NCBI RefSeq assembly: GCF_005862305.2
Contig: NZ_CP054021.1
Coordinates: 1,984,001-2,048,000 of the forward strand
Length of the DNA stretch: 64,000 nucleotides
From: Rhizobium indicum
Lineage (GTDB): Bacteria; Pseudomonadota; Alphaproteobacteria; Rhizobiales; Rhizobiaceae
Direction: 5' to 3'
The notes under the pieces are model-generated. The model had not been told where the DNA came from. It did not search any database and worked only from the letters and a program-made list of their open reading frames with translations. The position numbers and the translations under genes were made by a program. Below, in pieces: positions 51,429 to 59,609 of the stretch; the first letter of the stretch is position 1, and every line of letters begins with the position of its first letter.

Positions 51429-51504
51429 TGGTGCCCAGGACCGGAATCGAACCAGTGACACGCGGATTTTCAATCCGCTGCTCTACCAACTGAGCTACCT
51501 GGGC
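51429..51504 (-). tRNA. tRNA-Phe (GAA)
   Basis: 76 bases on the minus strand. It reads GCCCAGGTAGCTCAG at the 5' end, anticodon loop TTGAAAA (anticodon GAA), T-arm GGTTCGATTCC and encoded CCA. The acceptor stem GCCCAGG pairs with CCTGGGC. It follows the yacG gene, a common arrangement in Rhizobiales, and borders the toxin-antitoxin and secretion genes. Confidence 0.97.
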
Positions 51505-51683
51505 TAACCTGCTTCAGAAGTTCCCTTTCAGAAAAGGAACCGCGGGGCCTTGGTTCACCCCGGAAGCGAGCGGGGTTATAGCATCTTGTTCGCCCATGGC
51601 AAGCGTCAAATGACTCTTTTTTGACGGTCTTGCCGGCTTTGCGGATTCGTGAGGAAAAATAAGAGCTTCGGAGGCGAAATTCT

Positions 51684-51896
51684 CTAGTTTTCCTCATCGG
51701 GATATTCGGCCTTCGTCTCATCGTCGGCAACCGGGATGGCATAGGCGCCGGTCAGCCAGCGGGACAGATCGGCCTCGCGGCAGCGGTTGGAGCAGAAGGG
51801 GTAATGTTCGCGGTGGGAAGGTTTGCCGCATTCGGGGCAAGGGCGGGTCTTGCGCAGCGGTTCGACCTTGGCGGCCGCTTTCTTGTCGTCAGGCAT
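51684..51896 (-). CDS. yacG: zinc-binding protein YacG
   Basis: 70 residues from the ATG at 51896 (AGGAC upstream). [31 protein letters not shown] contains the four zinc cysteines (CxxC ... CxxxC) of the YacG family, small proteins that bind and inhibit DNA gyrase in E. coli. An acidic tail follows. The gene is 32 bases after maf, as in many Rhizobiales. Confidence 0.93.
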   Translation of the reverse strand: MPDDKKAAAKVEPLRKTRPCPECGKPSHREHYPFCSNRCREADLSRWLTGAYAIPVADDETKAEYPDEEN

Positions 51897-51928
51897 ATCG
51901 GTTTGTCCTATGCGATCGGCCGTCGGGC

Positions 51929-52549
51929 TCAACCCTCGGGCCACCGGCTATGCACATCGAAGCCTTCGCCGGTCAAAAGCAGAATGGTTTCATAAAGCGG
52001 CAGGCCGACGACATTGGTGTAGGAGCCCACCATCTTCTGCACGAAGGTGCCGGCGAGGCCCTGGATGCCGTAGGCGCCTGCCTTGCCGCGCCACTGGCCG
52101 GAGGCCAGGTAGTTCTCGATCTCGAAGCCCGAGAGACGCTTGAAGCGCACCTTGGTCTCGACGATCTTCTGACGGACCTTGCGATCCGGGGTCACCAGGC
52201 AAACGCCGGTGTAGACCATGTGGTTGCGTCCCGAGAGGAGATGCAACGAGTTCAAGGCCTCGTCGGCGAACTCAGCCTTGCCGAGGATACGCCGGCCAAC
52301 GGCGACCACCGTATCGGCAGACAGGATATAGCTGCCCTTCCAGGTGATATCGCCCTTGATGGCGGCAAGGGCGGCTTCAGCCTTCTCAGCCGAAAGCCTG
52401 CGGGCGAGCGAACGCGGATGCTCCGACTTCCTGGGCGCCTCGTCGATATCCATCGGCATCAGGCGCGAAGGCTCGATGCCGGCCTGGTTGAGCAGGTCAA
52501 CGCGACGGGGCGAGCCCGAGGCCAGAATGAGCTTGTATTTCAGCGCCAT
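51929..52549 (-). CDS. maf: Maf-family nucleoside triphosphate pyrophosphatase
   Basis: 206 residues from the ATG at 52549. [19 protein letters not shown] is the Maf signature; SEKAEAAL and [18 protein letters not shown] hold the catalytic Lys/Asp region. The protein hydrolyses non-canonical or methylated NTPs in the cytoplasm. It lies between infA (57-base gap) and yacG, the conserved rhizobial order. Confidence 0.94.
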   Translation of the reverse strand: MALKYKLILASGSPRRVDLLNQAGIEPSRLMPMDIDEAPRKSEHPRSLARRLSAEKAEAALAAIKGDITWKGSYILSADTVVAVGRRILGKAEFADEALNSLHLLSGRNHMVYTGVCLVTPDRKVRQKIVETKVRFKRLSGFEIENYLASGQWRGKAGAYGIQGLAGTFVQKMVGSYTNVVGLPLYETILLLTGEGFDVHSRWPEG

Positions 52550-52606
52550 GGAACCTCGACCATCGTCAGACGGGAGCAAAAACCCTTGCAGGACCTTCGG
52601 GCAAAC

Positions 52607-52825
52607 TTACTTGAAACGGTAGGTGATACGGCCTTTGGTCAAATCGTAGGGCGTCATTTCCACAAGCACCTTGTCGCCGGCGAGAACGCGGATGCGGTTC
52701 TTGCGCATGCGGCCGGCGGTGTGGGCGATGATCTCGTGTTCGTTTTCGAGCTTCACACGGAACGTCGCATTCGGCAGAAGTTCGGTGACGATTCCCGGGA
52801 ATTCGAGGACTTCTTCTTTAGGCAT
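52607..52825 (-). CDS. infA: translation initiation factor IF-1
   Basis: 72 residues, the standard length. [62 protein letters not shown] is the complete S1-like OB fold. It binds the ribosomal A site during initiation. Start ATG at 52825 is preceded by a purine-rich GGAAGAAAA. A 123-base gap upstream probably carries its own promoter. Confidence 0.98.
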   Translation of the reverse strand: MPKEEVLEFPGIVTELLPNATFRVKLENEHEIIAHTAGRMRKNRIRVLAGDKVLVEMTPYDLTKGRITYRFK

Positions 52826-52948
52826 ATAAGTGTTTTCTTCCTGTGGGTTGAATAGGCAGCGCAGCGCGCGCCTTTAAAATTTGGGCGGAAACTACACAAT
52901 CAACGCAGGTTTGTGAACCTCGTTGATCAGGCTTTCCTTTATTTGTTT

Positions 52949-53434
52949 TCATGCCGATTGCGCGGCAATGCCATTTCGTTTGAGTAGCCGGCTTTCGATG
53001 AGGCCGGCCAAGTGATCGCGGACCTCGCGGTAGCTCTCCAGAATCTGCTCGCGCGTTCCGATTGCAACCGTCGGATCCATCGTCGGCCAGTAGACCACAT
53101 CGACCGCACTCGACCGCGTCAGCTCAAGTGCTGCATGATGGGCCTGCGGCGACAGCGTGATGATCAGATCGAAGTAATCGTCCTCGAGCTCTTCCAGCGT
53201 CTGCGGCTGGCGGCGCCCGAGGGAAAGCCCGATCTCCTCGAGCACGACATCCACGAAGGGATCGCGCTCGCCGGCGCGAACGCCGGCCGACCTGATATAG
53301 GTATTGGCCGGCAAAATGCTACGGGCGATCGCTTCGGCCATCGGCGAGCGGATGGCATTCATCCCGCACATGAAGAGGATGGCGCCCGGCCGCTTTCCCT
53401 CCTCGACGTCGACGGCGCGCTCCATTGCCGTCAT
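52949..53434 (-). CDS. low-molecular-weight phosphatase family protein
   Basis: 161 residues. [15 protein letters not shown] is the phosphate loop (Cys23-x5-Arg29-Ser) and [21 protein letters not shown] follows as in arsenate-reductase/LMW tyrosine phosphatases. The usual C-terminal general-acid Asp is in [10 protein letters not shown]. The ATG at 53434 overlaps the UPF0262 stop (ATGA). It is in the hisD operon, so a housekeeping or signalling phosphatase is more likely than arsenic resistance. Confidence 0.88.
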   Translation of the reverse strand: MTAMERAVDVEEGKRPGAILFMCGMNAIRSPMAEAIARSILPANTYIRSAGVRAGERDPFVDVVLEEIGLSLGRRQPQTLEELEDDYFDLIITLSPQAHHAALELTRSSAVDVVYWPTMDPTVAIGTREQILESYREVRDHLAGLIESRLLKRNGIAAQSA

Positions 53435-53904
53435 CCGCGCCAGTAGAGCACGCAGACCAGCGTGAAAAGGCGCCGGGCGGTATCGAAATCGACCTCTATC
53501 TTGCCGGCCAGCCTATCCTTCAGCGTCTGCGAGCCTTCGTTGTGGATGCCGCGCCGGCCCATGTCGATCGCCTCGATACGGCTCGGCGTCGACGAACGGA
53601 TCGCTTCGTAATAGCTCTCGCAGATCATGAAGTAATCCTTGACGATCCGCCGGAAAGGGGTGAGCGACAGGATATGGGTGGCGACGCCGCCGCCCTCTTC
53701 GGTGGTGATGGCGAACACCAGTTTCGAATCGACCAGCGAGATGTTCAGTCGGTAAGGCCCGCCGGCATGGCCGAGCGGCTCGAACCTGTTCTCCTCGATC
53801 AAATCGAAGATGGCGACGGCGCGCTCATGCTCGACATCGGGCGTCGAACGGCCGATCGTATCGTCAAGGACGACGTCGCAAAGCCGGAAATCGCCCTTCG
53901 CCAT
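53431..53904 (-). CDS. UPF0262 family protein
   Basis: 157 residues from the ATG at 53904 (AAAGGTGAGG upstream), four bases after his[39 protein letters not shown] and [36 protein letters not shown] are the family's conserved blocks. It is found only in alphaproteobacteria, nearly always between hisD and the LMW phosphatase gene. No function is known. Confidence 0.92.
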   Translation of the reverse strand: MAKGDFRLCDVVLDDTIGRSTPDVEHERAVAIFDLIEENRFEPLGHAGGPYRLNISLVDSKLVFAITTEEGGGVATHILSLTPFRRIVKDYFMICESYYEAIRSSTPSRIEAIDMGRRGIHNEGSQTLKDRLAGKIEVDFDTARRLFTLVCVLYWRG

Positions 53905-53908
53905 GCCC

Positions 53909-55207
53909 TCACCTTTCGAGGTTGAGGCGGATCGCGACCGATCGCGCATGGGCATCGAGGCCTTCGGAAACGGCAAGGGCGATCGCCGCCGGGCCGAGGG
54001 TGCGGAGCTGCTGCGGGCCGAGACGCAGGATCGAGGTGCGCTTGACGAAATCAAGCACCGAAAGACCGGATGAGAAGCGTGCCGACCGCGCCGTCGGCAG
54101 CACATGGTTCGAACCGCCGACATAGTCGCCGATCACCTCAGGCGTATGGGCGCCGATGAAGATCGCGCCGGCATTGCGGATGCCGTCGAGCAGCCGGTCC
54201 GGATCGACGACGGCGAGTTCCAGATGTTCTGCGGCAATACGGTTTGCCAAGGGAATGGCCTGTTTCAGATCGGCAACGAGGATGACCGCGCCGAAATCGC
54301 GCCAGCTTGCTGCCGCCGTCTCGGCCCGGTTCAGCGTCTTCAGCTGGCGTTCGACCGCCTGCTCCACCGCCTTGCCGAATGCGGCATCATCGGTGATGAG
54401 GATCGCCTGGGAACTGACATCGTGCTCGGCCTGGGCCAAGAGGTCGGCGGCGATCCAATCCGGATTGTTGTCCTTGTCTGCAATGACAAGCACTTCGGAG
54501 GGGCCAGCGATCATATCGATGCCGACGGTGCCGAAGACATGGCGCTTGGCGGCGGCGACATATGCATTGCCGGGGCCGGTGATCTTGGCGACCGGGGCGA
54601 TCGTCTCGGTGCCATAGGCAAGAGCCGCGATCGCCTGGGCGCCGCCGACACGATAAATCTCGGTGACGCCGACAAGCTTGGCGGCAGCAAGCACCGCCGG
54701 ATTGACGGCGCCGCCGGTGGCGGGAACGGCGATGACGATGCGATCGACGCCGGCGACCTTGGCCGGCACGGCATTCATCAGCACCGAGCTCGGATAACTC
54801 GCCGTACCGCCCGGAACATAGAGGCCGACCGCTTCGATCGCCGTCCAGCGCGAGCCGAGACCGACACCGAGGTCATCCTCGTAAATATCGTCCTTCGGCA
54901 GCTGCCGGCGATGATGGGATTCGATGCGCAGCGCCGCGAGCTTCAGCGCCCCCAGCACCTCCGAAGGCACTGCCTCGACGGCGGCGTCGATTTCCTCAGG
55001 GGTAACGCGCATCGGCACGGTGGCGTAATCGATGCCGTCGAATTTCAGCGAATATTCGGCAAGCGCGACATCGCCGCGGACGCGCACATCATCGATGATG
55101 GCGCGGACGACGACGTTCACATCCTCGGAGACTTCACGCTTCGTCGTCAGGAAGGCGGCAAAATGCTGCTCGAAACCTTCCGATGCCTGATCCAGCCAGA
55201 TTGCCAA
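53909..55207 (-). CDS. hisD: histidinol dehydrogenase
   Basis: 432 residues, full length, beginning at a TTG (55207) with AAGGA eight bases upstream; no ATG is suitably placed. [40 protein letters not shown] and [14 protein letters not shown] are diagnostic, and [14 protein letters not shown] contains catalytic and zinc-site His. It carries out the last two steps of histidine synthesis. The TTG start may limit expression. It is co-transcribed with the UPF0262 and phosphatase genes. Confidence 0.97.
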   Translation of the reverse strand: MAIWLDQASEGFEQHFAAFLTTKREVSEDVNVVVRAIIDDVRVRGDVALAEYSLKFDGIDYATVPMRVTPEEIDAAVEAVPSEVLGALKLAALRIESHHRRQLPKDDIYEDDLGVGLGSRWTAIEAVGLYVPGGTASYPSSVLMNAVPAKVAGVDRIVIAVPATGGAVNPAVLAAAKLVGVTEIYRVGGAQAIAALAYGTETIAPVAKITGPGNAYVAAAKRHVFGTVGIDMIAGPSEVLVIADKDNNPDWIAADLLAQAEHDVSSQAILITDDAAFGKAVEQAVERQLKTLNRAETAAASWRDFGAVILVADLKQAIPLANRIAAEHLELAVVDPDRLLDGIRNAGAIFIGAHTPEVIGDYVGGSNHVLPTARSARFSSGLSVLDFVKRTSILRLGPQQLRTLGPAAIALAVSEGLDAHARSVAIRLNLER

Positions 55208-55262
55208 GGCCGATATTCCTTCTCAACTCGAAACTGCGATGTTCAAACTTTAGGGCGTCACG

Positions 55263-55694
55263 TCAGCGGTGGCGAGGCTTGGAAGACGCCTCCCAGGCGC
55301 CGCCGATATCGGCCAGCTGGACCTCGATGCATTCGACATCGAGCGCAATCGAGGCCGTGCCGGACAGCGACAACTCGACCGTGCCCTCCGGCCCCTCGCC
55401 CTTCTTCTCGAAGCGCAGCGCCAGCAGCGACAGCACTTCGTCGCGTTTCCCGCGATCGATGCCGAGCGAGCGGACGGCAAGCACACGCTTGAAGACCAGC
55501 GCAGCCCGGCGGCGCTCGAAACCCTTGCGCTTGCGCTCGGCACCTTCCCAGACGAAACGATTGGCGGCAAGCGCGAACTGCGCGTCGCGCGGCGACCAGT
55601 CGATGTCGCCGACCTTGAAGACGCTGTCCTGCATATGCGCGGAGATGATCGCAAGATCCTCGTTATCGAGCGCAACAAGTTTCAGGTCGGTCAT
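55263..55694 (-). CDS. DUF2948 family protein
   Basis: 143 residues. LKLVALDNEDLAIISAHMQDSVFKVGDIDW and RFVWEGAERKRKGFERRRAALVFKRV are the conserved blocks of this alphaproteobacterial family, usually located between murA and hisD as here. No catalytic residues or membrane segments are evident; function unknown. ATG at 55694; 55 bases separate it from hisD. Confidence 0.9.
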   Translation of the reverse strand: MTDLKLVALDNEDLAIISAHMQDSVFKVGDIDWSPRDAQFALAANRFVWEGAERKRKGFERRRAALVFKRVLAVRSLGIDRGKRDEVLSLLALRFEKKGEGPEGTVELSLSGTASIALDVECIEVQLADIGGAWEASSKPRHR

Positions 55695-55802
55695 TCAGCC
55701 TCATCCCATTACCGGCCTAGGCCGGGCACCGCCGGAATGGCGATGCGTCAGACAAGGGAAATAAGGCGCGGCGACCAATTACGCAACCGGGATGAGCGGT
55801 GC

Positions 55803-57095
55803 TTACTCGCTGATGCGCTCGACGATGGCGCCGCAGCGGGTCAGCTTCTCCTCGAGCCGCTCGAAACCGCGGTCGAGGTGATAGACGCGGGACACCGTGG
55901 TTTCGCCCTCGGCGGCAAGGCCGGCGATGACGAGCGAGACGGAGGCCCGCAGATCGGTCGCCATGACGGGGGCGCCGCGCAGGCGTTGGACACCCTCGAT
56001 CTTCGCCGTCTGGCCGGACAGCGAGATCCTGGCGCCGAGGCGGGCAAGCTCCTGCACATGCATGAAACGGTTTTCGAAGATGGTCTCGGTGACATGCGAG
56101 ACGCCGGAAGAACGGGTCATCAGCGCCATGAACTGCGCCTGCAGATCGGTCGGGAAGCCCGGGAAGGGATCGGTGACGATATCGACCGGCCTGATGCCGG
56201 CGCCGTTGCGCTTGATGCGCATGCCGTTGTTGGTCGACGAGATTTCCGCGCCGGCGCGGCGCAGGGTTTCCACTGCGGTCTCGAGCAGCGCTACATCGGT
56301 ATTTTCGAGCACGACGTCGCCGCCGGCCATGGCGACGGCCATGGCATAGGTGCCGGTCTCGATGCGATCCGGCAGGACGCGGTGGCGGGCGCCGGAGAGC
56401 GAAGTGACGCCTTCGATGGTGATCGTCGCAGTACCCGCGCCCGAGATCTTGGCGCCCATGGCGTTCAGGCAGTTGGCGAGATCGACGACCTCAGGCTCTC
56501 GGGCGGCATTGCCGATGACCGTCGTGCCGCGGGCAAGCGTTGCCGCCATCATCATCACATGGGTGGCGCCGACGGAAACCTTCGGGAAGGTGTAGCGTGC
56601 GCCGATCAGGCCGCCGGCAGGCGCCTTGGCGTTGATATAACCGGCATCGATCTCCATGGTCGCGCCGAGCGCCGTCAGGCCCTCGATGAAGAGATCGACG
56701 GGGCGCGTGCCGATGGCACAGCCGCCCGGCAGCGAAACGCGGCAATGGCCTTCGCGCGCCAGCAACGGCCCGATGACCCAGAAGGAGGCGCGCATCTTCG
56801 AGACCAGCTCATAAGAAGCCGTGGTATCGACGATGGTGCGGCAGGTGAAATGGATCGTGCGCGAATAGGAATCTTCCTGGCGCTCGCGGCGGCCATTGAC
56901 GGCAACGTCGACGCCGTGATTGCCGAGGATGCGCATCAGCAACTCGACATCGGCCAGATGCGGCACGTTTTCGAGCGTCAGCGTATCGCTGGTCAGAAGC
57001 GAGGCGATCATCAGCGGCAGTGCGGCATTCTTGGCGCCGGAAATCGGAATGATGCCATTCAGCTCATTACCGCCGACGATTCTGATACGATCCAT
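55803..57095 (-). CDS. murA: UDP-N-acetylglucosamine 1-carboxyvinyltransferase
   Basis: 430 residues. [22 protein letters not shown] is the MurA opening with the conserved Lys-Asn, and [20 protein letters not shown] holds the catalytic Cys126 (the fosfomycin target, not replaced by Asp). [19 protein letters not shown] and [13 protein letters not shown] follow. It catalyses the first committed step of peptidoglycan synthesis. It heads the murA-DUF2948-hisD group on the minus strand. Confidence 0.98.
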   Translation of the reverse strand: MDRIRIVGGNELNGIIPISGAKNAALPLMIASLLTSDTLTLENVPHLADVELLMRILGNHGVDVAVNGRRERQEDSYSRTIHFTCRTIVDTTASYELVSKMRASFWVIGPLLAREGHCRVSLPGGCAIGTRPVDLFIEGLTALGATMEIDAGYINAKAPAGGLIGARYTFPKVSVGATHVMMMAATLARGTTVIGNAAREPEVVDLANCLNAMGAKISGAGTATITIEGVTSLSGARHRVLPDRIETGTYAMAVAMAGGDVVLENTDVALLETAVETLRRAGAEISSTNNGMRIKRNGAGIRPVDIVTDPFPGFPTDLQAQFMALMTRSSGVSHVTETIFENRFMHVQELARLGARISLSGQTAKIEGVQRLRGAPVMATDLRASVSLVIAGLAAEGETTVSRVYHLDRGFERLEEKLTRCGAIVERISE

Positions 57096-57202
57096 GTGCG
57101 CTTACGGGCAGCGCCCGCCTTTCCTGAAAGTTCTGCCTTGGAATAAGGAGTGAGGTGTTTAGGGGATTTCTCGACACGCTTCAATTCGCGACGGACGGAA
57201 CA

Positions 57203-57397
57203 TTACGATTCGTCCAATTTTGCGGCGGGCAGCCCATTTGTTTCGTCGGCTTGGCCGGAACGGCGGGCTCGGACCTGCTGTTTGCGTCGCCCCAGATTTT
57301 CCCTGAGCTTTTCGGCGGCGCGCTCACGGCGCAGTTTCGCCTGTGCCTCGATCGCCTCTTTGCGGCTCTGCTGGCCGGTTTCGGTCTTTTCATTCAT
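57203..57397 (-). CDS. small charged hypothetical protein
   Basis: 64 residues, very rich in Lys, Arg, Glu, Gln and Ala (KEAIEAQAKLRRERAAEKLRENLGRRKQQ), predicted to be one long helix. The pattern is familiar from small rhizobial hypothetical proteins near murA, but no function is known. The ribosome site before the ATG at 57397 is weak. It lies 107 bases upstream of murA on the same strand. An alternative overlapping frame (57181-57393) is less protein-like. Confidence 0.65.
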   Translation of the reverse strand: MNEKTETGQQSRKEAIEAQAKLRRERAAEKLRENLGRRKQQVRARRSGQADETNGLPAAKLDES

Positions 57398-57551
57398 GCG
57401 ACAGGATTAGCCGAATTCGCGCCGATCCAAAAGTCCCTTGCGTGCCAATCCACGCGAAGTTGGAATTTGCTGCTTGCGCTGGCCGTCAAGCTGTGGCAAT
57501 AGCCGCCCCGTTCCCGCGATTGAGCCACCCGGCTCTACGCGGTCTGGTCCT

Positions 57552-57626
57552 GCTGCCGTAGCTCAGTGGTAGAGCACACCCTTGGTAAGGGTGAGGTCGG
57601 TGGTTCAATCCCACTCGGCAGCACCA
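57552..57626 (+). tRNA. tRNA-Thr (GGT)
   Basis: 75 bases. 5' GCTGCCGTAGCTCAG, anticodon stem-loop CACCCTTGGTAAGGGTG with anticodon GGT, T-arm GTGGTTCAATCCCAC and encoded CCA. The acceptor stem GCTGCCG pairs with CGGCAGC. Confidence 0.97.
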
Positions 57627-57870
57627 GTTTTCTTGAAAAGACAGTCCATCTCCCGGCGAAAACACCTCATAAGTTAGCGTTTCTCATCAGCTGGCAGCCA
57701 TAGGCTTTCCTGTCATGGGTCGAGGCAAAACCATTCGTTGCGGCATCAGCGACGATCCGCCCATTGCTGACGGCAAAAATCACGCTAGAATATTAACTAT
57801 CGCAAAGTCTCCCCGGAGGAACTGGGAGATGCTGCACTTCGTTTCTGTCGAAAATCGTGGAGGAGCGTCG

Positions 57871-58113
57871 ATGGCAACTGAAAGATGGAACAGCCCGGTC
57901 AAGGTTGGTTTCGAAGGTGCCGATGCGCGAACGGTCAATGGGCCGTTCGATGCGCTGAAGTGCCTGGCGGATCTCTGGCCGAGTATGCGCGGGCTTCGTT
58001 ATATCAAGGCCCGCAGCGCCTGCCGGGCGGCGCTCGACGGGCGCAAGAGCGTGGAAGAAGCAAGAGCCGAGTTTCTGGCGGCCGCCGAAGAGGCGAAGCT
58101 GAAGCTGCATTAG
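57871..58113 (+). CDS. DUF982 domain protein
   Basis: 80 residues from the ATG at 57871 with GGAGGAG seven bases upstream; earlier in-frame ATGs lack sites. WNSPVKVGFEGADARTVNGPFDALKCLADLWPSMRGLRYIKARSACRAALDGR is a full DUF982 domain, a family much expanded in rhizobia with members of 70-100 residues. Function unknown. It stands alone between tRNA-Thr and a structured region. Confidence 0.9.
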   Translation: MATERWNSPVKVGFEGADARTVNGPFDALKCLADLWPSMRGLRYIKARSACRAALDGRKSVEEARAEFLAAAEEAKLKLH

Positions 58114-58199
58114 CACTTCGGCAAGGAATTTTGGGCGATTTTCGCCTTCTGGGCGTGCAAGCGTGCCGGAACGGGATAATGCTTTAATTTCGGTTTAAC

Positions 58200-58355
58200 C
58201 CTGCAACAAGTGCGTGCCGGGTTTCGGTGCAAAGGGCGTTGCGCCTGGTACAGGTGCATCAATAGAAGACGACCAGCCATCATGATGATGGTTAGAGGCT
58301 CGTCACCTCTGCGGAAACGCAGGCGAGCCTCGTCCGAGCAGGACCGCCTTTTTTT
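58200..58355 (+). ncRNA. candidate structured RNA / small RNA with terminator
   Basis: A region with several hairpins: CCATCA/TGATGG at 58276-58290; then GAGGCTCG (58295-58302) with CGAGCCTC (58324-58331), enclosing CTGCG-GAAA-CGCAG; then GTCC-GAGCA-GGAC, ending in seven Ts at 58349-58355. This looks like a stand-alone transcript end on the plus strand rather than a coding region. It might also be the 3' end of the DUF982 mRNA. The 5' end is a guess. Confidence 0.35.
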
Positions 58356-58618
58356 CAGCAATCCGCGCCGCTCTCATTCTCGATCTCGACATAACCGACA
58401 CCGATGATCGTGCCATCTGCCGCGCGAATGAAGGAGGGGAGATAGTGGGGTTCTACCGGTGTGCAGGCGACGGCCCCGGTATATTCGTTGAGGGCGATCT
58501 GGTCCTTCGGCAAAGCGGAATAATTCGTGCCGGTTTCCAGCGAGGCATGGGCGGAGCCGGCAAAGACACCGCAACCCACTATCAAGGTCGTTGCCCAGAG
58601 GCGAGGAAGCAACTGCAT
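58355..58618 (-). CDS. small secreted hypothetical protein
   Basis: 87 residues. N-terminal signal peptide LLPRLWATTLIVGCGVFAGSAHA, with likely cleavage before SLETG. The mature part of about 62 residues has two Cys (VACTPVE and the C-terminal DC), which could form a disulfide. GGAGAC lies upstream of the ATG at 58618. It resembles small periplasmic proteins of rhizobia, but no family is certain. Confidence 0.65.
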   Translation of the reverse strand: MQLLPRLWATTLIVGCGVFAGSAHASLETGTNYSALPKDQIALNEYTGAVACTPVEPHYLPSFIRAADGTIIGVGYVEIENESGADC

Positions 58619-58788
58619 GAGAGTCTCCAGCGTTTAGGTCCGGCCTTTCAACACCCGAGAGAGCATTTTGGTTCCCTTCATGGATCGTAAAGACATGCGC
58701 GCCGACCGGCGCAACCTCTCCTTCGCCGGACTTTTATTTGATGCATGTCGTTGTCCTAAAACCGCTGCACACTTTTAGGCGACATGCA

Positions 58789-59049
58789 TTAGCGTCGCAG
58801 CAGGCGAGCACGCACATAGCCTCGTCCGACGACGCCCTCGGCGATCTCGATCGCCCGCTCGACATCACCCCGCCGGCGCACGAAACCTTCCAGGATGACA
58901 TAGGAGCCCGATATGCTGACGGTGATTTCGCCGGCTTCGATATCGGCGGCCGCTTGAAGGGCGCTCTCCACCGAGGCGCGCGTCGCGGCATCGCTGTGGC
59001 CCTGACGGCCGGGCTCGCCATGCCCCGTGAATGCTGGAAAGCCGAGCAC
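58789..59049 (-). CDS. BON-domain protein
   Basis: 86 residues from a GTG at 59049; no internal ATG is suitable and the ribosome site is weak, so the start is uncertain. TRASVESALQAAADIEAGEITVSISGSYVILEGFVRRRGDVERAIEIAEGVVG is a single BON domain (phospholipid-binding/OsmY-like). No signal peptide is visible from this start. Single-BON proteins are common in rhizobia; role not known. Confidence 0.75.
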   Translation of the reverse strand: MLGFPAFTGHGEPGRQGHSDAATRASVESALQAAADIEAGEITVSISGSYVILEGFVRRRGDVERAIEIAEGVVGRGYVRARLLRR

Positions 59050-59217
59050 CGTGAACGTTTCCTAATGTTGGTTGATGTCTGTTAACGCCGCAGCGACGCA
59101 TTCGTTGCGTCCCCCGGAAAAGAAGAGCCTGCTCGACAGCGATACCTGCGCGGTGGCATGGGCTACCATTGGCGAAAGGCGCCACCGCTTCTATATCTGG
59201 CTGCAGTCGAAAGAGGG

Positions 59218-59502
59218 ATGACGACGATGAAAGCGCTTCTGCCTGCCTTGTTGGCCGGAGGATTGTTTGCCGGGCTTGTCGGCTGTTCCTCGGCCGATAG
59301 CCCGGCGCTGGATCCCATTCCCGGCAGCATTACCTATGGCGGCCAGCCGCGAACGAAGCTTGCCAAGTCGCCGGTCGGCAGCGCCGTCTACAACCAGTTC
59401 TACAACGGGACGGGACAGCGCGTGGAGGAAACCTATATTCTTCAGCCCGACCGCAGCCTGAAGCTGGTGCGGCGCGAGATCGGTCCGGATTTCCCCGACT
59501 GA
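59218..59502 (+). CDS. small predicted lipoprotein
   Basis: 94 residues from the ATG at 59218 (GAAAGAGGG directly upstream; ATG at 59227 also possible). MKALLPALLAGGLFAGLVGCSS is a lipoprotein signal with lipobox LVGC. The mature protein of about 70 residues is polar (ITYGGQPRTKLAKSPVGSAVYNQF, then TYILQPDRSLKLVRREIG). It probably sits in the cell envelope. It precedes the helicase gene by about 107 bases on the same strand; function unknown. Confidence 0.78.
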   Translation: MTTMKALLPALLAGGLFAGLVGCSSADSPALDPIPGSITYGGQPRTKLAKSPVGSAVYNQFYNGTGQRVEETYILQPDRSLKLVRREIGPDFPD

Positions 59503-59609
59503 GATGTTGCCAGCGCACCAGATCGCTTGACAGAGGCGGCAATCGCGAACATTCAAGGAACATCTAATCTTTCCCCAGTGATTCTGCGGGAGCCCGACCG
59601 GACGGCTGG

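Noticed and set aside
51429..51504. tRNA-Phe as an integration site for a genomic island carrying the toxin-antitoxin and secretion genes
   Set aside because: No duplicated tRNA 3' end and no integrase gene were found in the window.
54104..55492. 462-codon plus-strand frame opposite hisD
   Set aside because: Shadow of hisD, which has all diagnostic motifs on the other strand.
55269..57146. 625-codon plus-strand open frame opposite murA and DUF2948
   Set aside because: Antisense of two clearly recognised minus-strand genes; composition is Asp/Arg/His-rich, as expected of a shadow frame.
58276..58290. Short CATCATGATGATG palindrome as a possible CRISPR or attachment site
   Set aside because: Single occurrence, no repeat-spacer pattern; better explained as part of an RNA hairpin. 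No CRISPR array was seen anywhere in the window.
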